The notes under the pieces: generated by a model
Seen by the model: the letters and a program-made list of their open reading frames with translations, nothing else
The model's database searches: none
What the model was told of the DNA's origin: nothing
Part shown: positions 15,359-24,166 of the stretch, one piece after another
Layout of the letters: each line of letters begins with the position of its first letter
Numbering within the stretch: the first letter of the stretch is position 1
Program-made: the position numbers and the translations under genes
Assembly: GCA_964642505.1 (NCBI GenBank)
Contig: CAZXQY010000010.1
Coordinates: forward strand, 1-41,458
Length of the DNA: 41,458 bases
Direction of reading: 5' to 3'
From: TMED69 sp964642505
GTDB taxonomy: Bacteria > Pseudomonadota > Gammaproteobacteria > Ga0077536

Positions 15359-18300
15359 ATGCGCATCAATAAAATACGAATAAACGGTTTCAAATCTTTC
15401 GTCGACTCAACTTCCATAAACCTTCCTAACAACCTAACCGGAATAGTCGGCCCTAATGGCTGTGGTAAATCTAACATTATCGACGCATTGACCTGGGTGT
15501 TAGGAGAAACATCGGCCAAACAACTACGTGGAGAATCCATGGAAGATGTAATCTTCAATGGGAGCGGCTCTAGACAGGAAGTGAGTAGGGCTTCAGTAGA
15601 AATCTTATTAGACAACACCGACGGTGCTGTCGGAGATAAATATAGCGCTTTTTCTGAGATTTCCGTTAAGAGAGAACTAATTAGAGAGTCCCAATCGTCT
15701 TATTTGATAAACGGGGTACGCTGCAGACGGAAAGATGTCACCGATTTGTTTCTAGGTACTGGTGTAGGTTCTCGACAATATTCAGTTATCGGACAGGGAA
15801 TGATTTCGAGGATCGCAGAAGCGAAACCAGAAGAGATGAGAGGATTCTTGGAAGAGGCGGCCGGCATATCCAAATATAAGGAAAGAAGAAGAGAGACAGA
15901 AAATAAAATCAAACAAAGCCGAGCTAATATAGCTCGGATAAATGACCTTCAGGGGGAGCTTCAAACTCAATTGAATAAATTGGATCGCCAGGCCAAAGAA
16001 GCAAAACGATATAACAAACTGAAGGATGAGGAAAACTTCCTACAAAAAAAAATACTTGGTTTTCGATGGGTGGAATTAGAAGGGAAACGGAAAACCTTAT
16101 CGTACTTAAAAATAGCTACTGACGATGATCTAAAAGTTGTTCAGAAAAAAATTATGGATTTAGATTCCAACATTTCTTTTAAAAATAGTTCTTCGGAAGA
16201 GAATTTAAAGGTATTGGGAGAAATCCATGCAGAATTTTATAAAGCGAGTGCTGAGATCACAAGAATCGAAGACGGTATCAAGGAGAACGAAAAGCGGAGA
16301 ATGGAAGCCAAATCCGAACAGGCACTTATCCAAGAAAAAATTGAACACATTAGAACAGATGCCGCTAACTCCAAAAAAATTGTAGAGGATTTAGAAAAAG
16401 AAATTACTACACAAAACCAGCGAATCTCTGCAGCCAGGCTGGAAATAGAAAAAGCTGAAGAGCTACTTGAAAAACACACCGAAGATGAGTTGCTCTCGAG
16501 AGAGCAACTCGAAGTTATTGCTACGAATTGCCAGCAATTAGAAAGAGTAAGAGAACGATTGAGACTTCAAGTACAACACAATCGAGAAAATCTGAGTTCT
16601 AACAAAAACCTTATGTCTAGTTTGTCAGCTGAAATAGAGAAACTCGAAAAAGATGATCCAGAAAGCTACTTTGAAAAAACAGAAAAAGCCGTAGATTCAC
16701 TTGGTGTTCAAAGAGATCATTTGACAATACAAAAAGAGCAAATCCGTAAAGAAATTGCGAACATGCGACTTGAAATAGACCAAAGGGCCAAAGATCTCCA
16801 TGAATCTAAAAAGGCGTTAGAAGAGGAAAAAGGGCGTTATTCTTCCCTGAAAACGTTACAAGACTCGGCTCATGGAGACGAAGGTAAAGGATTGAATTCT
16901 TGGATGGCTAAACTTGGTATAGCCGATGTCAAAAGATTGGTTGAAACTGTTCAGATAGAAAAAGGGTGGGAGGTAGCCTTTGAAAGAGCATTGACAATAC
17001 CGGTAAATGCGTATGTCAAAACACATATCATCGAAAATCTAAAGGAAAAGATCAGCCAATTAGATACCATTCCGACAGATATTACGTTCGTCGATGGAAG
17101 GGATTTTGATGTAACACAAAACACTTCTAGTTTAACGATGTCATCCAAAATCAAGAGTGCCCCTTCAGTCATAAAAGCGATGACAGAAAACATATTAATC
17201 GTCGATAACGTAGATAAGCGAGAAGCTCTGCCAAAAAACTTACGAAATGGTGAAATAGCGGTTTCAAAGGAAGGAACAATTTTCGGAAACGGCTGGATTT
17301 CCTTGGCTAACAAAGATAGCGAAAAGGCCAATTTATTATTACGAGAAGTTGAAATAAATCGACTCGCCGACGGCTTGAAAGCAACTGAGTCCCAACTTCA
17401 ACAAACAGAAAATCACCTTATTAATTTGAACAATAAAATATCTGATTTTCATATAAAAGAAAAAAATATTGAAGATTTGATTCAACACAATGAACGAGAA
17501 GCTATAACTACCAAAGAACAATATCTAGAACTTAAAGCAAAAAAAGCACATAGAGCAGACCACTTAATTAAAATCAAGCTAGAAAAAAACCGAATAGACG
17601 CGATGATTGAAAAAGAGACTCAAAACGAAAGTGAACTTTTGGAAAGGCTAGCGGTTACCGAAAGAAAATTAAAAGATTCTCACGACGGAAGAGATGAATC
17701 GAGAGTTCTTCACAAAGACGAAGAAATAAAAATAGAGAGTATCAGGTCTGTCCTAATTGCTAAACGAGACGGCGTTCATTCTTTGGAAATCCAACGTCAA
17801 AATTATAAATCCCATCGGGATACGACTCAGTTGTCTATTCGTCAGAATGACGACCGTCAAAAAGACTTTGAAGAGCGTTTAGAAAAACTTGCTTCGACAC
17901 TTGTGGTTGACCAAAATTCTAAACAAGAAGAGGTATACAAGATTGAAACAGCTTTTCAGGAAAAAAGCCGTATTGAAAAGGATATCCTAATAAAAAAGCA
18001 AAGCCTTTCTGATTTAGAGAAAGAAATCAAAGAACTAAGTGCACTTCGTAAGAACTTAGGGAATGATCTGGACGAGTGCAAATCAAAAAGAGAAAAATTA
18101 CTACTAGAAGACCGATCGCTAGAAGTGCTACAGGAAGAGGTAGTCCGTATGTCCAAAAGATTAGATGTAGACATTGGGTCTGTGGCCAATGACCTCGAGG
18201 AAGGCGATAATGAAAAAAACCTGGAAGAGGAACTTAACAAAGTTTCGCTTAAAATTGAACGCCTTGGCCCATTGAATCTCGCGGCGATCGAAGAGTTTTC

Positions 18301-18880
18301 CCAACTGGAAACTAGAAAAAATCACCTTGACAAACAAAACGAAGATTTGGAAAAAGCCCTAGATAATCTAATTATAGCCATAAAAAGAATAGACAATGAA
18401 ACCAAAAACCGGTTCAAAGAAATATTTGATCAAACAAATCAAAGCCTTACAGGTTTTTTCGGCAAGTTATTTGGAGGTGGCTCGGCTCGGTTAGTTTTAA
18501 CCGAAGAGAATTTACTTGAAACAGGGGTGATAATCGTTGCCCGCCCTCCAGGGAAAAGAAATACAAATATAAGCCAGCTCTCAGGTGGTGAAAAAGCCCT
18601 GACAGCCCTGTCAATAGTTTTTACCATTTTCTCCCTGAAACCTTCGCCATTCTGCCTCTTGGACGAGGTAGACGCACCTTTAGATGATTCAAATGTCGTG
18701 CGATATGCTGATATGATTTCTGAGATGGCAAAAACGGTTCAATTCCTATTCGTCACTCATAACAAATTAACTATGGAAATAGCCGATCAACTTGTTGGCA
18801 TCACCATGGAGGAACCGGGTGTGTCTAGAATGGTTTCTGTAGATGTCCCCGAAGCTCTTAAACTAGTGGAATCTGCCTGA
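15359..18880 (+). CDS. smc: Chromosome segregation ATPase SMC
   Basis: The 1173 aa protein forms the long V-shaped dimer that, with ScpA and ScpB, organises and helps segregate the chromosome. The N-terminal head has the P-loop GPNGCGKS at 31-38. Two coiled coils (about 170-500 and 670-1010, rich in E, K, L, Q) flank a hinge domain at about 515-640. The C-terminal head carries the ABC signature LSGGEKALTAL (from 1074) and Walker B CLLDEVDAPLDD with Asp1102-Glu1103. All ATPase elements are intact. Having SMC rather than MukBEF is informative for lineage. ScpA/ScpB are not in the window. zipA follows after 23 bases. No strong Shine-Dalgarno site precedes the ATG. Confidence 0.97.
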   Translation: MRINKIRINGFKSFVDSTSINLPNNLTGIVGPNGCGKSNIIDALTWVLGETSAKQLRGESMEDVIFNGSGSRQEVSRASVEILLDNTDGAVGDKYSAFSEISVKRELIRESQSSYLINGVRCRRKDVTDLFLGTGVGSRQYSVIGQGMISRIAEAKPEEMRGFLEEAAGISKYKERRRETENKIKQSRANIARINDLQGELQTQLNKLDRQAKEAKRYNKLKDEENFLQKKILGFRWVELEGKRKTLSYLKIATDDDLKVVQKKIMDLDSNISFKNSSSEENLKVLGEIHAEFYKASAEITRIEDGIKENEKRRMEAKSEQALIQEKIEHIRTDAANSKKIVEDLEKEITTQNQRISAARLEIEKAEELLEKHTEDELLSREQLEVIATNCQQLERVRERLRLQVQHNRENLSSNKNLMSSLSAEIEKLEKDDPESYFEKTEKAVDSLGVQRDHLTIQKEQIRKEIANMRLEIDQRAKDLHESKKALEEEKGRYSSLKTLQDSAHGDEGKGLNSWMAKLGIADVKRLVETVQIEKGWEVAFERALTIPVNAYVKTHIIENLKEKISQLDTIPTDITFVDGRDFDVTQNTSSLTMSSKIKSAPSVIKAMTENILIVDNVDKREALPKNLRNGEIAVSKEGTIFGNGWISLANKDSEKANLLLREVEINRLADGLKATESQLQQTENHLINLNNKISDFHIKEKNIEDLIQHNEREAITTKEQYLELKAKKAHRADHLIKIKLEKNRIDAMIEKETQNESELLERLAVTERKLKDSHDGRDESRVLHKDEEIKIESIRSVLIAKRDGVHSLEIQRQNYKSHRDTTQLSIRQNDDRQKDFEERLEKLASTLVVDQNSKQEEVYKIETAFQEKSRIEKDILIKKQSLSDLEKEIKELSALRKNLGNDLDECKSKREKLLLEDRSLEVLQEEVVRMSKRLDVDIGSVANDLEEGDNEKNLEEELNKVSLKIERLGPLNLAAIEEFSQLETRKNHLDKQNEDLEKALDNLIIAIKRIDNETKNRFKEIFDQTNQSLTGFFGKLFGGGSARLVLTEENLLETGVIIVARPPGKRNTNISQLSGGEKALTALSIVFTIFSLKPSPFCLLDEVDAPLDDSNVVRYADMISEMAKTVQFLFVTHNKLTMEIADQLVGITMEEPGVSRMVSVDVPEALKLVESA

Positions 18881-18903
18881 AATTAGGCTTAGAGGTCTGT
18901 GCA

Positions 18904-19644
18904 ATGTCTTTGCAGATAGTTTTGATTATAGTAGGCTTTATTGTAGTCATATCTATCTATATCTCGGCGAAGACATCCGCCAAAAGAAATACAGGACTGT
19001 CTCCTGAAAAAACTCCGCCAGACGACAACGATTACCAAGTCGACGCGATACCAGGGGAAGAATCAAGTTTGCCCACGGAAATACGTAACGACTATTCTCA
19101 GCTCGATTTACCAATATCAGCGGAAGAGAAACAATTAGGGTTGTTTGAGTCAATTCAGAAGATTAGTCAGGATTTTGCTGAAGAAATTAAAATTTCAGAA
19201 AAAGAGTTAGGTAAGGAAGAAGAAAATCAAAATCTTGTGAAGATTTACATAAAGCCTGCAAAGGGGGAAATATTCAAAGGTCCGGATGTATTAAGGGCTT
19301 TGAACCACGTTGGAATGAGTTATGGACTAATGAACATATTTCATAAGGAAATTGAGCTGGATGAAAAGAAAAAACATACTCTCTTCAGCGCCGCCGATAT
19401 GTTCGAACCAGGAACTTTTGACTTACAAACGATTGAAGCCGAAAGATCGAAAGGATTAGTTTTTTTTATGCATATGCCGACGGTTCTAGATGACGGAATA
19501 GCTCTCGAAAAGTTTTTGAGCGCTGTGAAACAGGTATCAAATACATTAAGAGGTCAACTTTATAAAAATCCGAATGATATCTTAGACAATGATTACCTGG
19601 ATGTCTTGCGTCTAAAAACTAATTTTATCATCGAAAATGAATAA
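18904..19644 (+). CDS. zipA: Cell division protein ZipA
   Basis: Membrane anchor of the FtsZ ring. The 246 aa protein has an N-terminal transmembrane helix (about 3-22, LQIVLIIVGFIVVISIYISA) with the remainder in the cytoplasm, a rather short charged linker (about 25-105) and a C-terminal FtsZ-binding domain (about 110-246) with KIYIKPAKGEIFKGPDVL, YGLMNIFHK and FFMHMPTVLDDG. E. coli ZipA is 328 aa; the difference is in the linker. GAGG precedes the ATG. The gene lies in the usual smc-zipA-ligA order and its last eight bases overlap ligA, so the two are likely translated in a coupled way. Confidence 0.92.
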   Translation: MSLQIVLIIVGFIVVISIYISAKTSAKRNTGLSPEKTPPDDNDYQVDAIPGEESSLPTEIRNDYSQLDLPISAEEKQLGLFESIQKISQDFAEEIKISEKELGKEEENQNLVKIYIKPAKGEIFKGPDVLRALNHVGMSYGLMNIFHKEIELDEKKKHTLFSAADMFEPGTFDLQTIEAERSKGLVFFMHMPTVLDDGIALEKFLSAVKQVSNTLRGQLYKNPNDILDNDYLDVLRLKTNFIIENE

Positions 19645-21592
19645 ACGAAGTATTAAGAAACTCGTTTATGATTTGCGTACGCAAATACAAGAACATAATT
19701 ATCTTTACTACGTAAAAGACGAACCCGAAATATCTGATGTCGAATTTGATAATCTTTTCTCGAAATTGCTACGACTAGAAGAAGAAAATCCGAATCTAAT
19801 CAGTCCAGATTCGCCAACTCAAAGAGTTGGCAGAAAACCCCTTCAATCTTTTAACACCTTAAAGCATTCATCCCCGATGTTGTCTCTCAGTAATGTGTTC
19901 GACGAATCAGGTTTTAGATCTTTTATGGAAAGAGTTGAAGATCAATTGAATGAAAAACCTGTAGAGATGGTAGCGGAGCCTAAACTAGATGGTCTTGCTG
20001 TTAGCCTTGTATACGAAAACGGAGTGTTAATCACTGCGGCTACTAGAGGAGATGGAAATACGGGAGAAGACGTTACCTTAAATGCGAGAACCATAAAAAC
20101 TATCCCTCTATCTCTAAGGCGAGGATTTCCGCAAAAACTCGAAGTTAGAGGCGAAGCTTACTTGGAGATAAGTAAATTCAAACGAATTAACCAACAACTA
20201 ACTGACGACGGAAAAAAACCTTTTGCCAACCCGCGAAATGCAGCAGCGGGAACATTAAGACAGCTAAATCCAAAGACAGTCGCTTCGAGAGGATTAGATT
20301 TTAAAGCCTATTCAATAATAGCCCCAGAATATCAAAATAAACTTTTCTCGCAGAAAGACGCCTTGGAAGAATTAGTCAACTTGGGTTTCAGTGTTTCTGA
20401 TAATTTTAAAATTCTTTTCTCAGCAAACGAATGTATCCGGTATTATGAGAAACTAACTATGCTTCGGAAAAAGTTAAACTATGAGATAGACGGTGTAGTT
20501 TTTAAGGTGAATCTATTTTCTCACCAGGAAATACTAGGAAACGTTGCACGTGCTCCTCGTTGGGCGACTGCATTTAAATTTCGACCCGAAGAAAAAATTA
20601 GCAAAGTAATAGATATAGAAGTTCAAGTTGGAAGAACAGGATCACTTACCCCAGTTGCTAAATTAACTCCCACGAAGGTAGGAGGTGTAATGATATCCAG
20701 TGCTACGCTCCACAATTTTGAAGAGGTTGAAAGGAAGGATGTTAGAATCGGAGACACTGTTGTCATCAGACGGGCAGGTGACGTGATACCTGAAGTGGTC
20801 AAGGTCGATTTGAACGAGCGCCCGAAGAGCTCTCAACCATATCTTGCTCCCGAAGACATACCAGATCTAAAGGAAAGACAATTGGTACAACAAATAACTC
20901 ATTTTTGTGGTAGAGACTCACTGAATATTGAGGGATTCGGATTTAAAATCGTCGAAAAATTAGTCAAAGTAAAGTTGTTAAACGATTTGGCTGATATTTT
21001 CTTGTTGACTGTTGAAGATTTATTGAAATTAGATGGCTTCGCCAAGAAATCTGCTGAAAAACTTTGTAAGAAAATCGCAGAAATCAAAATTATCGAAATG
21101 AGTAGATTTATTTATAGTATTGGGATTGAGGGTGTTGGAATTTCAACAGCTAAAAAACTCTGTGGGGCCTATGCCGATATTGGGAAACTGCCGATGGCCA
21201 CTCAGAAAGAATTACAAAAAATAGAAGATATCGGACCAATTGTCGCAGATAATATTGTTGCTTGGTTTAAAGATCCGAACAACAATGCCCTGATCGAAAA
21301 ATTTCACGATTTAGGCCTTTCCGTTCAAAATAACCATTATGCCCTCCAAGGTAAAGGAGGTAAATTGGCAGGAAAGTCTTTCGTGTTAACGGGAACCTTA
21401 ACAACCATGTCTCGTGAAGAGGCCAAACATGCCATGGAAAGGATTGGAGCTAGGGTGGCTGCGTCAGTTTCTAAAAACACTGACTATTTAATCATCGGGT
21501 TAGGTGGTGGAAATAAAGTTCAGAAAGCCGAAAAGCTTGGCATTGAGATGATATCCGAAGAGCAATTAATAGAGCTTCTATCAAACGACTAA
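19637..21592 (+). CDS. ligA: NAD-dependent DNA ligase lacking the zinc finger
   Basis: Seals nicks in DNA using NAD+. The 651 aa protein has the Ia domain (YYVKDEPEISDVEFD), the adenylation domain with Lys116 in EPKLDGLAV, TRGDGNTGEDVT, and RNAAAGTLRQL, then an OB fold (VGRTGSLTPVAKL, GDTVVIRRAGDVIPEV). Helix-hairpin-helix repeats (about 425-565) and a BRCT domain (about 575-651, LAGKSFVLTGTL) follow. The striking feature is residues 396-420: the four-cysteine zinc finger (CPVCG...C...C in E. coli at 408-432) is absent. Only PEDIPDLKERQLVQQ lies between the OB fold and the HFCGRDSLNIEGFG that starts the HhH part. The frame is open, so it reads as a clean internal deletion of about 20 residues. 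Everything else looks functional. Confidence 0.93.
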   Translation: MNKRSIKKLVYDLRTQIQEHNYLYYVKDEPEISDVEFDNLFSKLLRLEEENPNLISPDSPTQRVGRKPLQSFNTLKHSSPMLSLSNVFDESGFRSFMERVEDQLNEKPVEMVAEPKLDGLAVSLVYENGVLITAATRGDGNTGEDVTLNARTIKTIPLSLRRGFPQKLEVRGEAYLEISKFKRINQQLTDDGKKPFANPRNAAAGTLRQLNPKTVASRGLDFKAYSIIAPEYQNKLFSQKDALEELVNLGFSVSDNFKILFSANECIRYYEKLTMLRKKLNYEIDGVVFKVNLFSHQEILGNVARAPRWATAFKFRPEEKISKVIDIEVQVGRTGSLTPVAKLTPTKVGGVMISSATLHNFEEVERKDVRIGDTVVIRRAGDVIPEVVKVDLNERPKSSQPYLAPEDIPDLKERQLVQQITHFCGRDSLNIEGFGFKIVEKLVKVKLLNDLADIFLLTVEDLLKLDGFAKKSAEKLCKKIAEIKIIEMSRFIYSIGIEGVGISTAKKLCGAYADIGKLPMATQKELQKIEDIGPIVADNIVAWFKDPNNNALIEKFHDLGLSVQNNHYALQGKGGKLAGKSFVLTGTLTTMSREEAKHAMERIGARVAASVSKNTDYLIIGLGGGNKVQKAEKLGIEMISEEQLIELLSND

Positions 21593-21596
21593 TCGC

Positions 21597-22340
21597 CTAG
21601 AGGTTTTTTTTGCCTAACTCTATCACTTCACCGTTCTTATAACAGGAATGTTCTGTCAATATTTTAATGTAGGTTTCGGCATTTTGTTCGGGAGTATCGA
21701 GTAAAGAAAAATCGCCGGCAGGATATGCTTGTCGGTGTAAATCCGTTCTCATCGGAGAAGGAACAACACCATTAACCTTCACTCTATCATAGGAAGCCAT
21801 TTCCGAGCACGTCAGCTCCATCAATCCTAGTAAAGCTTTCTTCGAAACGGCATAGGCTCCCCAGAAAGGTTTAATCAAGCATATCTCAGGGGCCAACGTG
21901 AAAATAACATTGCTATTTTTACTGTTTTCTATAATTGGACTGCAGTACTTAAGCATCAGAAAAGTGCTATGTAAATTCACTTGGAAAACTTTCGCCCAAA
22001 CTATGGGATCGTAATGCTCGAGAGGCGCTAGCTCGCCGAGCGTCGCCGCATTGAAAATCAATCCATTTATCCTGTCGAATTTTGAAGTGATCGCATTAAC
22101 TAGAGTCTCGTAGTCTTTTAAGGTTGCGCCTTCAAAATTTATAGGGATCAAGAAAGTACGGTTTCTCGAGAATAATTCAATTTCTTCTTGTAATAATTCC
22201 AAAGCTCGAACTTCCTTGTCACACAAAATCAAACTTGCGCCAGCCTCCGCACACCTTAGGGTCAATGCTCGGCCAAGACCTTTAGCCGCCCCAGTAATCA
22301 GTAATACTCTGTCTGACAATAACGAGCTTTTTCCAATCAA
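21597..22340 (-). CDS. YciK-like short-chain dehydrogenase, catalytic Ser replaced
   Basis: The 247 aa protein has the SDR cofactor motif LLITGAAKGLGRAL (TGxxxGxG) and the structural Asn motif LIFNAATLGEL; it aligns with E. coli YciK (252 aa), including the WGAYAVSK active-site block. Tyr163 and Lys167 of YxxxK are present. The catalytic serine that should lie 13 residues before the tyrosine is Ala150 (FTLAPE in place of FTSSS), so oxidoreductase activity may be lost or altered. The start is a TTG whose bases overlap the nadB stop (TTGA); AAGGA lies about seven bases upstream and supports it. The substrate of YciK proteins is not established. Confidence 0.8.
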   Translation of the reverse strand: MIGKSSLLSDRVLLITGAAKGLGRALTLRCAEAGASLILCDKEVRALELLQEEIELFSRNRTFLIPINFEGATLKDYETLVNAITSKFDRINGLIFNAATLGELAPLEHYDPIVWAKVFQVNLHSTFLMLKYCSPIIENSKNSNVIFTLAPEICLIKPFWGAYAVSKKALLGLMELTCSEMASYDRVKVNGVVPSPMRTDLHRQAYPAGDFSLLDTPEQNAETYIKILTEHSCYKNGEVIELGKKNL

Positions 22341-23941
22341 TTAGTTTTCCTTAACGAGAGAACAGTATCTGAGTCATATTTATCGTTCACATCTGGGTAA
22401 TCTAGCGTAAAATGTAACCCTCGGCTTTCCCTTCGTGTCATCGCCGACTTGATGATCAAATCGGCAATTTGCACCAGGTTGCGTAACTCTATCAAATCAC
22501 TTTTCATTTTATATCTTCCGTAGAATTCGTTTATTTCATCTTTGAGGAGCTCAACTCTTTTTTGAGCCCTTCTCAATCGTGATGAGCTTCTTACTATTCC
22601 TACATAATTCCACATGATTCTTCGCAATTCATCCCAATTATGAGAGACCATAACGTCTTCATCTGATTCGACTACACGACTATCGTCCCATTCAAGGATG
22701 TTGGGGGCACGGTTGGAAATAGACAGCTTTTTCTCTATCGATTCAGCAGAGGACTCTGCTAAAACAAGGCATTCCAGCAGTGAATTACTAGCCATCCTAT
22801 TCGCACCATGCAGTCCCGTGCAGGCAGTCTCTCCGATAGCGTATAAACAGTCGATCGAAGTTTTCCCTTCTAAGTCTGTAACGATCCCTCCACAAAAGTA
22901 ATGCGCTGCTGGTACAATCGGTATAGGTTCCCGTGAGATATCGAATCCGAACCGCAGACAACTTTGATAAGCATTTGGAAAATGGTCTTTTATAAAAGAG
23001 CTCGATTTGTGGGAAATATCTAGGTAAATATAGTCACATCCTTTTTTTTTCATTTCGGTGTCTATAGCCTTAGCGACGGTATCACGTGGAGCTAGCTCCG
23101 CCATCGGATGGTAATTGTGGGCAAATCGTTCGCCATTTGGCAACCTCAATATACCTCCTTCTCCTCTCAGCGATTCCGTAAGCAACATAGACTTAGCGTC
23201 GGGATGATAGAGGCAGGTGGGATGAAACTGTACAAACTCCATATTAGCTATTGAACAACCTGCTCTCCAGGCCATCGCGATACCATCCCCAGTGGAAACA
23301 TCTGGATTGCTTGTGTACAGATATACTTTGCCGGCGCCTCCGGTCGCAAGTACTGTTATTCTCGATCCGATGCTTTTAATTGAACTGTTTTTTTTATCCA
23401 AAACAAAAACACCGTCGCACCGATTGAATCCCTTTTTATCATTCTTGGAACAGATTAAATCTATTGCTATGTGATTCTCGAATAAAGTTACTTTGCTATT
23501 TCTGAATCTCTTAACCAAAGCGTTCTCGATAGCTTCGCCCGTCTTGTCGGCCGCATGAACCACTCTACGAGCACTGTGGCCTCCTTCTTGAGTTAAATGT
23601 AATTCTTTACGCCCCGATTTAGATTTTCTTTTCGTGAAAGAAACACCCTTAGACGAAAGCCAGTCCACTCGCTCGCGCCCTCTTTCCACAATGAATCGTA
23701 CCGCTTCTTGCCGACAAAGGCCGTGCCCGACCCTAATAGTATCCTCCATATGAGCATCTACGCTATCCTTATCGTCTACTACTGCAGAAATGCCGCCCTG
23801 TGCGTAAAAGGTAGCATTCTCTTCTATACTAGTCTTACTCAATACCGCGACATCAAGGCAATCCGGAAGAGAAAGTGCTAAGGTTAGCCCAGCTGCTCCG
23901 CTACCAACAATTAGAACATCATAATATTGTTGATTATTCAC
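22337..23941 (-). CDS. nadB: L-aspartate oxidase
   Basis: FAD enzyme that oxidises L-aspartate to iminoaspartate, the first step of NAD synthesis, before NadA. Length is 534 aa (E. coli 540). Visible motifs are the FAD site DVLIVGSGAAGLTLAL, ATFYAQGGISAVV, the flavin/substrate segment HSARRVVHAADKTG, PAAHYFCGGIVTD, and GETACTGLHGANRMASNSLLE. The C-terminal helical domain is present. The start is GTG; no in-frame ATG lies close upstream. It is divergent from mucD and overlaps the SDR behind it. In Pseudomonas relatives nadB lies opposite algU-mucA-mucB-mucD; here the first three of those are missing. Confidence 0.96.
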   Translation of the reverse strand: MNNQQYYDVLIVGSGAAGLTLALSLPDCLDVAVLSKTSIEENATFYAQGGISAVVDDKDSVDAHMEDTIRVGHGLCRQEAVRFIVERGRERVDWLSSKGVSFTKRKSKSGRKELHLTQEGGHSARRVVHAADKTGEAIENALVKRFRNSKVTLFENHIAIDLICSKNDKKGFNRCDGVFVLDKKNSSIKSIGSRITVLATGGAGKVYLYTSNPDVSTGDGIAMAWRAGCSIANMEFVQFHPTCLYHPDAKSMLLTESLRGEGGILRLPNGERFAHNYHPMAELAPRDTVAKAIDTEMKKKGCDYIYLDISHKSSSFIKDHFPNAYQSCLRFGFDISREPIPIVPAAHYFCGGIVTDLEGKTSIDCLYAIGETACTGLHGANRMASNSLLECLVLAESSAESIEKKLSISNRAPNILEWDDSRVVESDEDVMVSHNWDELRRIMWNYVGIVRSSSRLRRAQKRVELLKDEINEFYGRYKMKSDLIELRNLVQIADLIIKSAMTRRESRGLHFTLDYPDVNDKYDSDTVLSLRKTN

Positions 23942-23972
23942 ACATTCATCTCTACTTAGTACACGCCTTATT

Positions 23973-23981
23973 TGATATAAT
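23973..23981 (+). promoter_or_regulatory. Extended -10 element upstream of mucD
   Basis: TGATATAAT (23973-23981) is a perfect extended -10: TG, one base, then TATAAT at 23976-23981. No good -35 lies 16-18 bases upstream (TACTTA at 17), which is tolerable for extended -10 sites. Transcription would start near 23988 and leave a leader of about 180 bases before the mucD ATG. I found no convincing sigma-E site (GAACTT-N16-TCTGA type) in this gap. Confidence 0.45.
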
Positions 23982-24166
23982 TTAACGAACTATTTGTTCT
24001 TCATTTTGGACGCTATACGACATTGCATATATTTAATAGTGACGAACGTCATACTAACATTAGTAGGATTTGGTTTCATAACGCAGACGTTCTAGAACAG
24101 TTAGCCACAGAACGGGAATTTTCTAACGAAACCGTAAGATACCTTGCAAAGAGGGATTTAATAACC

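Noticed and set aside
21593..21611. Possible ligA terminator with a T8 tract (21604-21611)
   Set aside because: The hairpin preceding the T run would have only three pairs and a two-base loop.
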